A DNA stretch of 64,000 nt from Leguminivora glycinivorella (Eukaryota; Arthropoda; Insecta; Lepidoptera; Tortricidae). Below are positions 34,701-45,761 of the stretch, one piece after another (positions within the stretch are counted from its first letter, which is position 1; each line of letters opens with the position of its first letter). The position numbers and the translations under genes were made by a program. The stretch is taken from contig NC_062990.1 of NCBI RefSeq assembly GCF_023078275.1, forward strand, positions 13,469,549-13,533,548, given 5' to 3'. Below the pieces are notes generated by a model, which saw nothing but the letters and a program-made list of their open reading frames with translations, was not told the DNA's origin and searched no databases.

Positions 34701-37700
34701 AGTGGCGTCGTTTTTATTGTTATTGTATAGGAGTCATTAGATTTAGTCGTTATAGTACTTACCTTTTTGTTGGTTTTCACAAATAGTTTTTTGGCTGTCT
34801 GTAAAATAAAAATAAAATAAACACGTATTTAAAACTATCGCTTCATGATTAATTACTGATTACTTCTAACAAGTCGGTTTCCATTACAAATGCATGAAAT
34901 ATTTTTTCATATATCCAGGCGAGTGGACCTGGTTCCACGAAAATGAATATATTTAGTTCAATTGTAGTATAAATAATCATAAATTTATAGCTTTTAATAT
35001 GCACCTGAACGTTAAAATAAGTAAGCTGTTTGTGCAGTAGCAACAGCAGCAGATTAAGGGCTGAAGTCAAGAAACATTTAGTTGTTTTCACTCATATCAA
35101 GGATGATTACTCTTTAATAATTAAAGGAAAACACATTATTTTGAATTCTCGTTCATGTCAGCTGTCGCTCCGCTGGGTGATTCTTAATTGGTCCTAAATT
35201 CTCTACTAGCTGCTTTTTTATATTTATAATTGTTTTTTTACGTAGCTTAATTTATTACAGTAATTATACTTACAGATGCAACATCTTGAGCTTCTTTTAG
35301 GGTCTGAAATACAAAATTATTGCTGTGACTTTCTTTGACTATTTACTATTTTTTTATTTACTATGATCACTATGATGTAAAATGTAAAGAGAAAGGAAAA
35401 CATTACCTGTCGATCATTAGATCCCCCTGACAAGAGCATTGGTCTTTTCTGTAATTATAAAAACGTATTTAACCTTTTATTCATAAAATTTATGAGATAC
35501 CAAACATCTAAACCGATCACAATGAATCACATACTTTGATACATTTTACGGAATATTTTTTAATACAGCATTTATGGACATTTAAGGTACCTATTTAAGA
35601 ATGTTTTACTATAGTCGGTTTAAATTTATATTGTATGTATGTATGTATGTATAAGCTTTATTGTACATAAAGGAAACAAAAGAGACACAGTTACAGAGTC
35701 AGTAATATACAATGTAGGCGGACTTATCCCTTAATGGGATCTCTTCCAGTCAACCTTTGAGGAAATGAGTAGAAGCGAATTAACGATGAGTGACGAATTC
35801 AAAAATGTACAACCACTAAAAGAATTAAATGCAAATTTTGTATACACATGGTAACAAATATATACATATACAATTACATTAATACACCAATATATACATA
35901 TATAATAATATAATAATAAATAAACAAATACTCATAAAATATATATTTATATAGGTACTTAGACCAAAAAGTATATGGATATTAATTCGAACCACAAAGC
36001 AAGACAATAAAAAAAAAAATAGATAAAAATTAAAGAAAAAGAAAAAGAGAGAAAAGAAAAAAAAACAATCCGATAAAAAAAAAAAAATTAAGTGTCGGAA
36101 AGCCATAGTTTTTTAAGGTTATTCTTGAGTGCTGCTACAGATTGGGATTGCCTCACGGACACCGGTATCTCATTCCACAATTTAGCGGCATAGACAGAAA
36201 AGGATTTTCTGTATGTCCGCGTCTTATTGGGTGGAATTGCAAGAGCAAGATTGGCGCTAGATCGCAAACGGTGATTACTGCCAGCAGCCAAGTAACTAAA
36301 TCTTTCGGAAAGGTAGCGTGGCGAAGACGGATTAAATAAGACATTAAAAAGCAGTGACAGGACATGCACGTCTCGACGACGGCGAATCGGCAGCCAGCCA
36401 AGCTGAGATCGGAACTGGGATACGCGATCAAACTTACGCAAACCATAGATGTAACGGATACACAAGTTTTGCAACCGCTCGAGTTTGTCAAGCAACTCCT
36501 CACTAAGGTCCAGAAAAGCGATATCACCGTAATCTAACAAAGGAAGCAACAATGACGAAGAAAGTGTTATTTTTGTTTGAAGTGGAAGAAAATTTTGTAA
36601 ACGCCTCAGCGAGTGGAGAGACGCAAACACTTTATTGCTAACATCAGCGACGTGGGCTGACCAGGACAAAGTTTGATCTATAGTGATACCCAAGTTTTTC
36701 ACTGTAGCGGAAAATGGGATAATTGTTCCATCAAAAATTACGTTGGGTACCACCATTTCCGACAGTTTGGACACAAAGTGAGGGCCACCGATGACAATCG
36801 CCTGCGACTTCAACGCATTCACTTTCAACCCAAACTTGTGAGCCCAGAGACGTATTGACTCAAGGTCGCTGTTGATTTTATTGACAAGATGAGGAAACTC
36901 GTCCATGCTAGCCGACGCGTAAATTTGCAAATCATCCGCGTAGAGATGAAAACAACACTTTAAGGATTCAGTAATGCCATTAATAAAAATTGAGAATAGG
37001 AGAGGAGAGAGTATCCCTCCCTGGGGAACACCAGCAGACAGATCACACCAATCCGAAATCTTGTTGTCGACCCTGACACGCTGGCGTCTCCCAAAGAGGT
37101 AGTTACGGAACCAAGATAAAGCCGTCTGTGACACATTAAAAGTACGAAGAATATGAAGAAGGATATCAAAATCTACTGTATTAAAAGCACTACCGAAGTC
37201 CAAAAGTACGAGAAGCGTAAGCTTTTTATTTTAAATATTAAGACGAATGTCATCGGTAACCTTCACCAGAGCCGTGACAGTACTATGCCCGGGACGGAAA
37301 CCCGACTGAAAGCGATTCAACAACTCATGCCTGTGGAAATATGAGAGAAGGTGGTTATTAACAAAATGTTCGACAATTTTCGATAACACTGGGAGGATGG
37401 ATATGGGACGGTATTGGGAAGGTGACGTGGGATTAGAAATTTTAGGAAGGGGTATGACGTGAGCTAATTTCCACATAACAGGGAATGTACCGGAAGTAAA
37501 GGAAAAGTTAATGATTTCTGATAGAATTGGAGCGATTGAATCCGCCACGAGCATAAGCATATCCAGGCTAAGATGGTCCTCACCGACAGCCCTCGTCTTA
37601 ACATTTTTTAACAATGAAATAACCTCATGTGGAGAGATACTGACAAGAGTAAAAGAAGAAGAGTCAGGGACAGGTCTAGGAGCATTATCAAGAGAGGATA

Positions 37701-40700
37701 GAGTTGCTTGTTTGACGAGAGGATCTAAAGTCACCGGAGATGTGCTAAAGTGCTGATTCATGAGATCTAGATCTAGAAAGCCCGTGGAACGATGAGGAAC
37801 TTTGCCCAGCCCAAGTGACTTCAGAAACTTCCATAACTTGAACGGGGGCAGTTATCAATAGACTTATGAATGTAACGGCGCCTAGCGTCTCTACAAGATT
37901 TGTTGCAGCGGTTCCGCAAATTAATATAGCTATGATGGTTCTGCACTGTAGGATCCGCTCTAAATCTGACTCGCGCTTTGTCCCTCCTGGCCATAAGTGA
38001 CTTGATATCAGGTGTAAGCCACGGTGCTGGAAAATGCCTCACCCGCATCGGCTTCAGTGGAGCATGTTTATCGAAAATCGCAAGCAATGTGTCATTAAAA
38101 GTCCTTAACTTCAGATCAACGTCAGCCAGACCACGGATCTTATGCCAATCAGCCTTGTCCATGTCATCGTATAGCGCTTGCAAATTGATACTACGTAGGT
38201 CCCGACGCAATACAATCTTATGCCTTTGTTTGGGAGGCCGAATTTTAAAGGACGCATAAATTAGATCGTGACGCGAGAAGCCAGCAGCATTAAACTGTCC
38301 ATGAGAATCTACTAAATCGGCAGAGGAAGTTAAAATTAGATCTAAGAGTGATGGAGGGCCGTTATGAGGGAAGTGAGTAGGGGCGAGAGGCAAGATGTCA
38401 AGGTCTAGCGAAGTAGCTACCGACTGCAGTTTAAGGGCACGGGAATCATTTTTGATGAGACAGGTATTAAAATCCCCCATTATTATACGATGGTCGAACT
38501 GCAGACTTAGATCCTCCAAGGTTCTCTCTAGGGTGTCAAAATAATTAATGTGACACGAGGGACTGTAGAAGACACCTAGGAGAACCCTGGAACGATGCAA
38601 GGAGACCTCCAGAAAGAGATACTCGGCCGAGTTCGTGTAGACCGTAGGTGACTGCGCAACCACTTGGCAACTCAAGTCACTTTTCAGGTACACGGCCACA
38701 CCACCGCCCCGTACCGCACCCGACTCACCGTCCCCAGGACCGGTCCTGTCATTGCGTATCAATCGATATCCGGGCAAAGGGTATAGGACAGAAGGAAGCG
38801 ACGGCTTCAGCCAGCTTTCGGAGATAAGTATAGCATCAACATTGCAGGAGGAAAAAGAGGCAAGAAGGTCCGGGTAATGAGCAGGTATGCTTTGCGCATT
38901 TATATGTACCACATTAAAACATTTTTTTGAATTAGCAAAGGTGCACTGCAATCGGTCGCCCAAATTAGGCAAGTCTGAGGCATCACTCAAGGAGTCATAA
39001 TGACTAGAAGATGACAGGGAGAAGAATTCATTCTCAAGGCTTACGTTAAACAAGTCTGACATAAATGGTTCGAATATAATATGATACTACAGTATATAAA
39101 CAAACACAAAATATATATAAACACAAAATATATATAGGTATATACTATAATAAATAATAAAATATGCTCTTAATGTGTATGCAAAACCTAAAACTAGCTA
39201 ACTAAAATCTTGAGATCAAAATACAACCTCATTTGCTCGCCAGTAGTTACAATAAGACACTTAAAATTATTACTAATAATACAAAACACCGGGAGATAAG
39301 AATTTAAAACAAAAGTAATTTACACAAAAATGGACCTCCATAGAAAAATACACCTCCGTCAAGCAGAAACGAAACGCAATGTCAATTTTGACAGATGAAG
39401 TGACAGTGACATATTTAAGCTACTTAAAAATTTGACTGAGTGGTAGCGACAAGGAAATAAAAAAAAATACTATACAACAATGAAGGTACTTGAGAAAAAT
39501 TGATTAAGGAGAAGCTATTATACCGACAAAAGATAGCAAACCGTTATCAAGAGCCTTAAACAGCATGGGTCTTCCTAGGGTTACGTGCCCGCTTAGACTC
39601 GACTGGCTTCACCTGCGCCTGCTTCGATGTCTTGGCAGCTGCAGCGGGTGCCTCGCTGGCGTCACTCTCCGACGTAGAAGGACGCTGCTCAGCAGTATCT
39701 CCTACAGCATCAGGCGGAGAGGGCAGCGACTTAAGCTCCTCGAGTGAAGTGATTCTGTGCCTGGAACCATCATGGCACTGCACCACTACCTTGCCGTCGT
39801 TTGTCCAGCTGTCCTGAATTCCGAAGACCCGTCTAGCTTCTAGAAACACTGCATGCCGGGACGCTGTTAGAAATTCGGAGAGTGTCTTGCCGGAACCTTT
39901 CAACTTCCTCTTTGCAGCCCATACAGCATCCCTGGCCCGCTGACAAGAAAACTTGACCAAAATGGGTCTTGGCTTGGATTTGCGGGCTCTACCAAGGCGA
40001 TGACAGGCTACAAAGGAGTCCACCTGAACATCCTGAACCTGCAGACCTTTAAACGCAGTAGCGGCTATCTGGGACACATCCTCGTTTTCTGTCTCCTTGA
40101 CACCGTGAAGAAGCAGGATGCTCGAGCGTGACCTGGTTTCCAGCTCCTCCAGAGTTGCTAACACAATGCTCATCTGTAGTTTTAAGCTCTCTATAGCTTT
40201 CCAAACAAAATCCTTGAAGGACTGATAGTCAGCGGGAACCGAAGTGAGATTTGTACCTTGGGAGGCTATTGAGCTTTCAAATGATGCCATCTTCGAAGAG
40301 ACCAACTTTTCCAGCTCGTCCATATGGTTGTGAAGCTTCTGAATGTTATCCATCTTGAGCTTGCTGTTTAGATAAGTGAACCCCAGAAAGTTGACCTTTG
40401 AAGCTTATTAAATATTTTGTGCACAAAGTGAAAAAAGAGTTGAGAGTAACTGTGGGTGGCAGCAAGGTGTTAATTATTGCATGTAAGTTTAATTTTTTAC
40501 TGTAGACTTCAAGATTTATTTTTAAATTAATTTAAATATAGAGCACACAATAGAGCTGTGTTGTTTATTTGCCTACCCACCGCAAAAAAAATTTATATTG
40601 AATATTTTAATATCAACAATGATGTCACAAGCGAATGGAATCGAAAAGAACAGTATCAGTTGACCAACAATATTCTCCCAAGCGTCGTAGACAACTCTAT

Positions 40701-43079
40701 CGCCACTCTATCAACTAATCTATGACCAAATGATGCGTAAACAATTTGCAAATCAATGACGCTCTTTAGCGTATCGGTTATCTGTCTTTGTCTTTTCAAT
40801 ATTCGTCCAACAGTGCCAGAACTGGCTTTCGCTTGCCATTTCACCAATCGTTGACGCTGTGTGGCAATCGAAACGCAGTCTGTCTCTGTCGCACCACTAC
40901 AGAGAGCTAGCTAGTCTAGCTACCAAACGCTTACGAAGTGTAATCGAATAGAAAGCAGCGTAGCGTTGAATAAAATGCTAGTGTGACGTTGTCCTAACGG
41001 GTAAAAAAACGCAGATACCCTTTTTAACCTCAGACGCAAAAACGACGGGGTGTTATAAGTTTGACGTGTCTGTCTGTCTGTCTGTTTGTCCGTCTGTCTG
41101 TCTGTCTGTGTGTGTGTCTGTTTGTGGCATCGTAGCTCCCGAACGGATGAACCGATTTGGATTTAGTTTTTTTTATCTGAAAGCTGAGTAAGTCGGGAGT
41201 GTTCTTAACCATGGTTGATGAAAATCGGTCGACTATGTCGCGGTGGGGGTTTTTTCAATTTTTTTAATTTGTGGTTATTTGTTAATGTTGTAATATATAG
41301 GACTAACTTAATGTGGCACACTGTTAGTGTGCATTACTTACGGCCAGCTATAAAAAAATTGACAAAATTGCAATAAAGAAAACATAATTTATTTTATAGG
41401 TTCAATTAGGTTCTTTACATTCTTAAATCGAATCAAAACTCAGTCAATACTAACAAAAGTCCATACTTTATTTTTTTACGGCCACAATCGCGTGTTTCCG
41501 AGAAATCAATATTAATTAAAATATACAAAGTGAGTAAATTTTAAATAGTTTTATTTAAAAATGTATTAATACTTACACTAGTAAGTTGCGATTTTACTCC
41601 ACTAAGATATTCAGTGTAATCCTAAAAATAATAAAATATTACTAATTTTAATTTCTAATAAGAATCAAAACATAATTATAATTATAAGAAACTTAAATTA
41701 CTAAATATAAAAGTATAATAAAATTACAGGTTTTTGGTAAAAAAAATACTTAATATTACTTGAAATAGTTCTAAATAAAATAAAAAAACCGGCCAAGAGC
41801 GTGTCGGGCCACGCTCAGTGTAGGGTTCCGTAGTTTTTCGTATTTTTCTCAAAAACTACTGAACCTATCAAGTTCAAAACAATTTTCCTAGAAAGTTTTT
41901 ATAAAGTTCTACTTTGGTGATTTTTTTCATATTTTTTAAACATATGGTTCAAAAGTTAGAGGGGGGGGGAACGCACTTTTTTTCCTTTGGAGCGATTATT
42001 TCCGAAAATATTAATATTATCAAAAAACGATCTTAGTAAACCCTTATTCATTTTTTAATACCTATCCAACAATATATCACACGTTGGGGTTGGAATGAAA
42101 AAAAAATCAGCCCCCACTTTACATGTAGGAGGGGTACCCTAATAAAACATTTTTTTTAATTTTTTATTTTTGCACTTTGTTGGCGTGATTGATATACATA
42201 TTGGTACAAAATTTCAGCTTTCTAGTGCTTACGGTTACTGAGATTATCCGCGGACGGACGGACGGACGGACAGACAGACATGGCGAAACTATAAGGGTTC
42301 CTAGTTGACTACGGAACCCTAAAAACGAACAAAGGCAGTTTATATAATTCGTTGCAAGGACTTCACGCTTCGCACGCCTGGCTCGCATTCGTGTATAAAA
42401 GAAAGAGTCAATGACGCCACTGTACTGGTTTATATGCGAAACATTTTTAGTAAAATATTTATGTAGAATAAACAAATATAAGTCCATTTCAAATCAAACG
42501 TAAAAAATAAGTATATTACAATTACAACTTACCAGCTACAAAACAGAAACGAAGGTAATTAAAAAAGAAAATTAGGTATTCATTATTATTTATAAGAATT
42601 TATTTTCTGAAGTCTTACTTTACTAAACTAACTATCACTTAACTGAATACTAAAAACTACCCTTTGTTTTATCTTTACGCCGACAACTATTATCTTCATT
42701 GTATTTTTTACCTACTGTTATCCTATACGCATTACCTTTTATTATTTTGTACTTAAGAATAATATAGTATTTATAAATAATTTTGTAATTACAAGACCAA
42801 TAGAAAAAATATATAGCCGTGCCTTGTAATTGTAAACCAGTGTTCCAAAAAAAAATGGGCTCGAGGTTTGGTATCGCTCACAGATGTTTTTGCTTCATAA
42901 AAAAAAATAATTCCCGCCATTTTGTGTAGGAATGGTGGGAAAATGACGACGTCAAGGTCGAGTGGAAAAAAACGAAAATAAACATTAATTGCTACTTTTT
43001 TTAAAGTAAAACTTACTTTCCTTGGTGATTGAGACTGTGTTAAAGCCACGAGTAGACTTAATACCAAAATCGACTTCAT
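28503..43079 (-). CDS. Microexon gene C: predicted secreted protein, about 266-269 aa, unknown function
   Basis: I do not recognise this gene. A signal-peptide exon (43017-43079), about 21 internal exons of 3-63 nt and a 234-nt last exon (28503-28736) give 801 nt, or 810 nt with an optional 9-nt exon. All exons are phase 0 at both ends. C is the closest relative of D: from the 42/39-nt exon onward nearly every exon has a counterpart of the same or nearly the same length, for example TAKKLFVKTNKK against TAKKLFAKTKDK. The predicted product is lysine-rich and helix-prone with an acidic stretch before the two-Cys C-terminus. It lies tail-to-tail with B and in the same orientation as D. A near-complete LINE fills the intron between 35448 and 41577. 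Confidence 0.75.
29273..42535 (-). CDS. Gene C internal microexons (about 21 exons of 3-63 nt)
   Basis: In transcript order: 42533-42535 L; 41577-41621 DYTEYLSGVKSQLTS; 35407-35448 KRPMLLSGGSNDRQ; 35274-35303 TLKEAQDVAS; 34763-34798 TAKKLFVKTNKK; 34441-34446 LS; 34141-34143 A; 33912-33938 HIGEATARD; 32957-33013 GGRLQIIIEKLSALSPKIN; 32539-32568 GDDLSADEKK; 32278-32280 L; 32059-32079 LNHMISQ; 31238-31300 (21 codons, GLQHEATQ to RIMNTL); 30974-31006 SQETAPAAAKL; 30712-30714 L; 30551-30571 LSQVMTK; 30358-30381 QLKEMTQK; 30197-30220 QAKKLTNT; 29634-29648 VIHDE; 29525-29542 GEGFLN; 29273-29281 RGP (weak donor, optional). All are flanked by AG/GT. The run from 35448 to 30358 is confirmed exon by exon in gene D. 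Confidence 0.78.
31526..31883. mobile_element. Inverted-repeat MITE in a gene C intron
   Basis: The left end 'tacagggtggggcctgtaac' and right end 'gttacaggccccactctgta' are inverted copies, with arms of about 80 bp also sharing 'tgatcaacatttgttc'. Confidence 0.75.
33361..33888. mobile_element. Composite fold-back cluster in a gene C intron
   Basis: The block 'attaatggacaacctttta...ccaccaagagggcaccttata.tggtccagaaaa' occurs twice as direct copies and again inverted, with an inner palindrome around 'aaaattttaggtagtattaaaatttt'. The outermost ends (cccggtaattaatggacaac and its complement) form a terminal inverted repeat. Confidence 0.8.
36088..37845 (-). pseudogene. LINE ORF2 C-terminal part, reverse transcriptase with internal stop
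   Basis: The frame carries the RT N-terminal motifs (AHVIPLPKI, QYRPISILPVLSKIVEH, GFRPGHSTVTALV), an in-frame TAA at 37231-37233, then motif A (LLDFGSAFNTVDFDILL), motif B (GVPQGGILSPLLFSIFING), the catalytic YADD in HLYADDLQIY and the C-terminal region to the stop at 36088. Both sides of the stop are in the same frame, so a single nonsense change is the only break in this half; together with the frameshift near 37850 it inactivates ORF2. Confidence 0.85.
37821..39062 (-). CDS. LINE ORF2 N-terminal part, apurinic-type endonuclease
   Basis: This 413-codon frame contains the exonuclease-endonuclease-phosphatase fold motifs: VHINAQSI (N-box), ILISESWL (catalytic Glu), RGGGVAVYLKSDL, IIMGDFNTCL (GDFN box) and the late SRHDLIYASF motif with the catalytic His. 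The frame is lost by an indel near 37850, after which the connector (LPPFKLWKFLKSLGLGK) continues in another frame toward the reverse transcriptase. The element is therefore broken. Confidence 0.85.
   Translation of the reverse strand: MSDLFNVSLENEFFSLSSSSHYDSLSDASDLPNLGDRLQCTFANSKKCFNVVHINAQSIPAHYPDLLASFSSCNVDAILISESWLKPSLPSVLYPLPGYRLIRNDRTGPGDGESGAVRGGGVAVYLKSDLSCQVVAQSPTVYTNSAEYLFLEVSLHRSRVLLGVFYSPSCHINYFDTLERTLEDLSLQFDHRIIMGDFNTCLIKNDSRALKLQSVATSLDLDILPLAPTHFPHNGPPSLLDLILTSSADLVDSHGQFNAAGFSRHDLIYASFKIRPPKQRHKIVLRRDLRSINLQALYDDMDKADWHKIRGLADVDLKLRTFNDTLLAIFDKHAPLKPMRVRHFPAPWLTPDIKSLMARRDKARVRFRADPTVQNHHSYINLRNRCNKSCRDARRRYIHKSIDNCPRSSYGSF
39556..40353 (-). CDS. LINE ORF1, coiled-coil RNA-binding-like protein
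   Basis: The 265-codon frame has an N-terminal coiled-coil-like segment (LHNHMDELEKLVSSKM), then a central region of the type seen in LINE ORF1 proteins (LLHGVKETENEDVSQ, ACHRLGRARKSKPRPILVKF, RDAVWAAKRKLKGSG) and a basic, Ala/Pro-rich tail. It is expected to bind the element RNA and act as a chaperone. It is intact from ATG to stop. Confidence 0.75.
   Translation of the reverse strand: MDNIQKLHNHMDELEKLVSSKMASFESSIASQGTNLTSVPADYQSFKDFVWKAIESLKLQMSIVLATLEELETRSRSSILLLHGVKETENEDVSQIAATAFKGLQVQDVQVDSFVACHRLGRARKSKPRPILVKFSCQRARDAVWAAKRKLKGSGKTLSEFLTASRHAVFLEARRVFGIQDSWTNDGKVVVQCHDGSRHRITSLEELKSLPSPPDAVGDTAEQRPSTSESDASEAPAAAAKTSKQAQVKPVESKRARNPRKTHAV
40995..41280 (+). repeat. Dispersed repeat with (TCTG)n
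   Basis: Sequence 'aaaaaaacgcagatacc...tgtctgtctgtctg...gtagctcccgaacggatgaa' ends in a T-rich run. It lies in the gene C intron next to the LINE. Confidence 0.55.
41783..42322 (+). repeat. Dispersed 'gccaagagcgtgtcgggcc' repeat
   Basis: Starts 'aaaaaaaccggccaagagcg' and ends 'gttgactacggaaccctaaa' in a gene C intron. There is no coding capacity. Confidence 0.8.
43017..43079 (-). CDS. Gene C exon 1, signal peptide
   Basis: The 63-nt exon encodes MKSILVLSLLVALTQSQSP and then RK, ending at a GTAAGT donor after a whole codon. MKS followed by ILVLSLLVALTQS is a classical signal peptide, probably cleaved near residue 15-17. A TATA box lies about 45 bases upstream on the same strand. An upstream in-frame TTG is not taken as the start. 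Confidence 0.82.
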
Positions 43080-43120
43080 GGTTACATTCAATAACGGAAG
43101 TAGAAATTTACAGAATCCTG

Positions 43121-43132
43121 CCTTTATATAAA
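43121..43132 (-). promoter_or_regulatory. TATA box of gene C
   Basis: The minus strand reads TTTATATAAAGG about 45 bases upstream of the gene C start codon. Further upstream (43140-43260) several TAATTA, TCAATTA and ATTGATTA homeodomain-like motifs cluster, but such motifs are common in AT-rich DNA. Confidence 0.5.
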
Positions 43133-43901
43133 CTTTCTTTTTAATTGAATGTGTTAATCCTTTCAGCGAATAATCAATTATTTATGAAATTATCAATTAA
43201 GCGGTTAATTAGTCATTATAGCAGAAACAAAGTCATGAAATTGATTAATATGTTCCTAAATACGTTGATATTTTATAAGATTACACCAAATTAAGCTACA
43301 TTAATTTTTAATCATTTTTAAATTGGAAAAAGCGTATTTCAACAATAAAAAGCGTAAACTTTTCGGTAAGCCTCATTTTTAGTTTTAGATTTGAAACAGC
43401 GCTTTAAGCGGGAAGTTTTGAAACCACATCTTTAGAAAGAGAGAGAGACAGAGAAAGAAAAGATTTGCAACGATTTCAAATGAAATTTGCAGTATGAAAT
43501 AGACACTGATGTATGAAAAACCCTCTTGGTTTAGTATTTAAATTATAAATACGTATATTTTATTTACACTTGTCTCGGTGTAGAAAAAACACTATAACCC
43601 TTTCTGTCCTCTGTGCTCCACAGTCCGCAGGCTTATTTAATTACGTTAAAGATGCCTTTTAGCCTGGACAAGTACCAAGCCCTGAGTGAATTATAATAGT
43701 ATGTTGCGACAAGTGCGGAAAATAAGAAATTCGGAACGTGTGGCTATAAATCCACCTCCGCACATGCAACGTACGACATTTTACTTAGGTAGCTCATTAG
43801 GTACCTACTAGCTAATTAGTAGTGCGGTAATAAAGCGTTACCTACACATTGATCGTGTTCAAACGTCTACATATTCATAATAAAAAAAAACATGGGTAGA
43901 T

Positions 43902-44165
43902 TTTATATTTATTTATTTATTTATTTAAACTTTATTGCACACGTACCTAAAGAAACATGTACAAATGGCGGACTTAATGCCAAAAGGCATTCTCTACCAG
44001 TCAACCATTGGGTTAAACAGAGACATATATGTTGGCGCAGGAGAAATAATAGCTAACAGAGACAAATATAATCGTGACATCAAACATAAATTTACTAAAC
44101 TCAGGTTGAATACTAATACTTATATAAATTTATATAAAGATATACTAATATATATAATTACATAT
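43902..44165 (-). mobile_element. LINE 3' end
   Basis: 'ttatttatttaaactttattgcac...acaaatggcggacttaatgcc' is a solo 3' end; a close copy lies at 11585-11745 and a diverged one ends the LINE at 35633. Confidence 0.65.
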
Positions 44166-44263
44166 ATATGATGGTGAACATTATTTGCGTTTGAGTTTGT
44201 TTTTGAGCAGCTTATCATAATTTTAGTTCTAGCTTAATTTCTAAAAATACATTAAATAATTGT

Positions 44264-44924
44264 ACAGACTAGGGATTGCAATCCCGGTGCTTTTTTCATG
44301 CTACCGGATCCGGTGAAATTCGCCGCAATATAAAGTTTACTTTAACTTAATTAGGCAAAAACATCATTAGCCATGTTAATCTATAGATTGTCTGCGCATG
44401 ACGTAAATCGAATTGAACACAAAATTTTCTGACATTTAAGTTATGAGGCATATAGTTCATCTTGACTCAGCATGAAGTTAAGTTAGGTTCTATGACGTCA
44501 CTTCACGTCTGACAGCGTTTCGGTTAACGCTTGTAGGTAAGTTGTAGTGTCGGTTCTGAATCGTTTAAAAGTTCTATAGGTATTATTGTAAAACGTAACA
44601 CACTAAAAGTAATTCTTTTATCCTATGAAAGTTTAAAAAAAAGGAATAATTTGATTTGCGACTGATTATTATAGTAAAATTTACTTGTTACCTGGTAAAA
44701 ATGTTGATTTCTAAGCTTTAATTTGTTGGTTTATTAATCGTGAAGCAAACTACTATCACACTTCTCATATTATGCTGAAAACATGCAAAAAAAGGTACGA
44801 TTTGGGTACTTTTAATCCTCAAGGCCAATCCGGCCGGATCCGGCCGGATCCGCCGGATTGGGGCCTAAATCCGGCCGGATCCGGCCGGATTGGAAATCAG
44901 ACCGGATTGCAATCCCTAGTACAG
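44264..44924. mobile_element. Inverted-repeat element with a (CCGGCCGGAT)n core
   Basis: The ends 'tagggattgcaatcc' and 'ggattgcaatcccta' are inverted copies. The interior near 44828-44895 is a run of CCGGCCGGATCCGG units. Confidence 0.65.
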
Positions 44925-45620
44925 ACGTTCTGTGAAAAGATTTGCCTTCGTATTGTTACGGAAACGTACGAACGTGTCATGCCATTTCAGTCAGTCTCAG
45001 TACAAGACGTATATACTGTCGTCATTGACAGAACTAGCATGATAAATACGAAAGTTTCCGAGAAAATACGAAGGACACTCTTTTCGCACTACATCTGTAT
45101 ACTTGTATAGGTATAGTTTTTATTGATTTTAAAATTTCTTTGACTTCTGTGGGTTAAGAAATCAGCTTGAAGAGTACACTTTCTTCTAAGCAAATCAGGC
45201 ATCTTTTGCCACCAGGAATATAGAAAGGACGGAATAGAGGGAGTAAAAAAAAACGACATAATATATTTACAATCTAATCAGTTTTAAAATTGAACGCTGG
45301 ATGTCATCAGTGTCACCAAGAACTGAAAAAAAAAAAAAATTGGTACCAATATGTATATCGATCACGCCAACAAAGTGCAAAAATAAAAAATGGAAAAAAT
45401 GTTTTATTAGGGTACCCCCCCTACATGTAAAGTGGGGGCTGATATTTTTTTTTCATTCCAACCCCAACGTGTGATATACAGCTACAAGCCGATAATTGGC
45501 TGGAAGCTGCGCAGGATCGGGATAAGTGGCGTGCTCTCGTTTTGGAGGCCAAGATTCTCTTTGGATCTCAGAACCCTATAAGTGATATAAGTTAGTTAGT
45601 TAGTATTACTTACTCAATTC

Positions 45621-45761
45621 TCACAGCTCCTTTGTCTGACTAACGCAGTACTCCCGACTGCCAGGTGTGAACATACATAGTGTCTTTTTGGACCCCGTTT
45701 CCAATGCCCCCTGCATCGTTTCTTTACCACCAGCGTCGTTTAATGTGGCCTCATAAGATGC
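45621..45761 (-). CDS. Gene D last exon, two-Cys C-terminus
   Basis: After a TTCGAAG acceptor 46 codons run to TGA at 45621. The exon starts ASYEATLNDAGGKETMQG and ends SKKTLCMFTPGSREYCVSQ followed by TKEL. The cysteine pair has 9 residues between, one more than in B and C. The preceding residues extend open into the intron, so the acceptor is chosen by consensus and phase. Confidence 0.77.
   Translation of the reverse strand, partial: ASYEATLNDAGGKETMQGALETGSKKTLCMFTPGSREYCVSQTKEL

Larger units (their letters stand above)
35633..40440 (-). mobile_element. Near full-length inactivated LINE in a gene C intron
   Basis: On the minus strand the order is ORF1 (40353-39556), endonuclease (39062 to about 37850), reverse transcriptase (about 37850 to 36088), an A-rich 3' region and a (TATG)n end near 35633-35652. 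Its 3' end ('aagctttattgtac...agtcaacc') is a diverged version of solo 3' ends at 11585-11745 and 43902-44165, so the family is multi-copy here. The 5' boundary is approximate. It sits between C exons 35407-35448 and 41577-41621 and should be removed with the intron. Confidence 0.85.
43080..45620. other. Intergenic region between genes C and D
   Basis: It holds the C promoter, a purine-rich run at 43433-43462, a fragment resembling the 163-bp tandem repeat (about 43696-43780), a LINE 3' end (43902-44165), an inverted-repeat element (44264-44924), a piece of the 'gccaagagcgtgtcgggcc' repeat (45335-45480) and another LINE 3' end (45480-45605). No gene was found. Confidence 0.55.
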
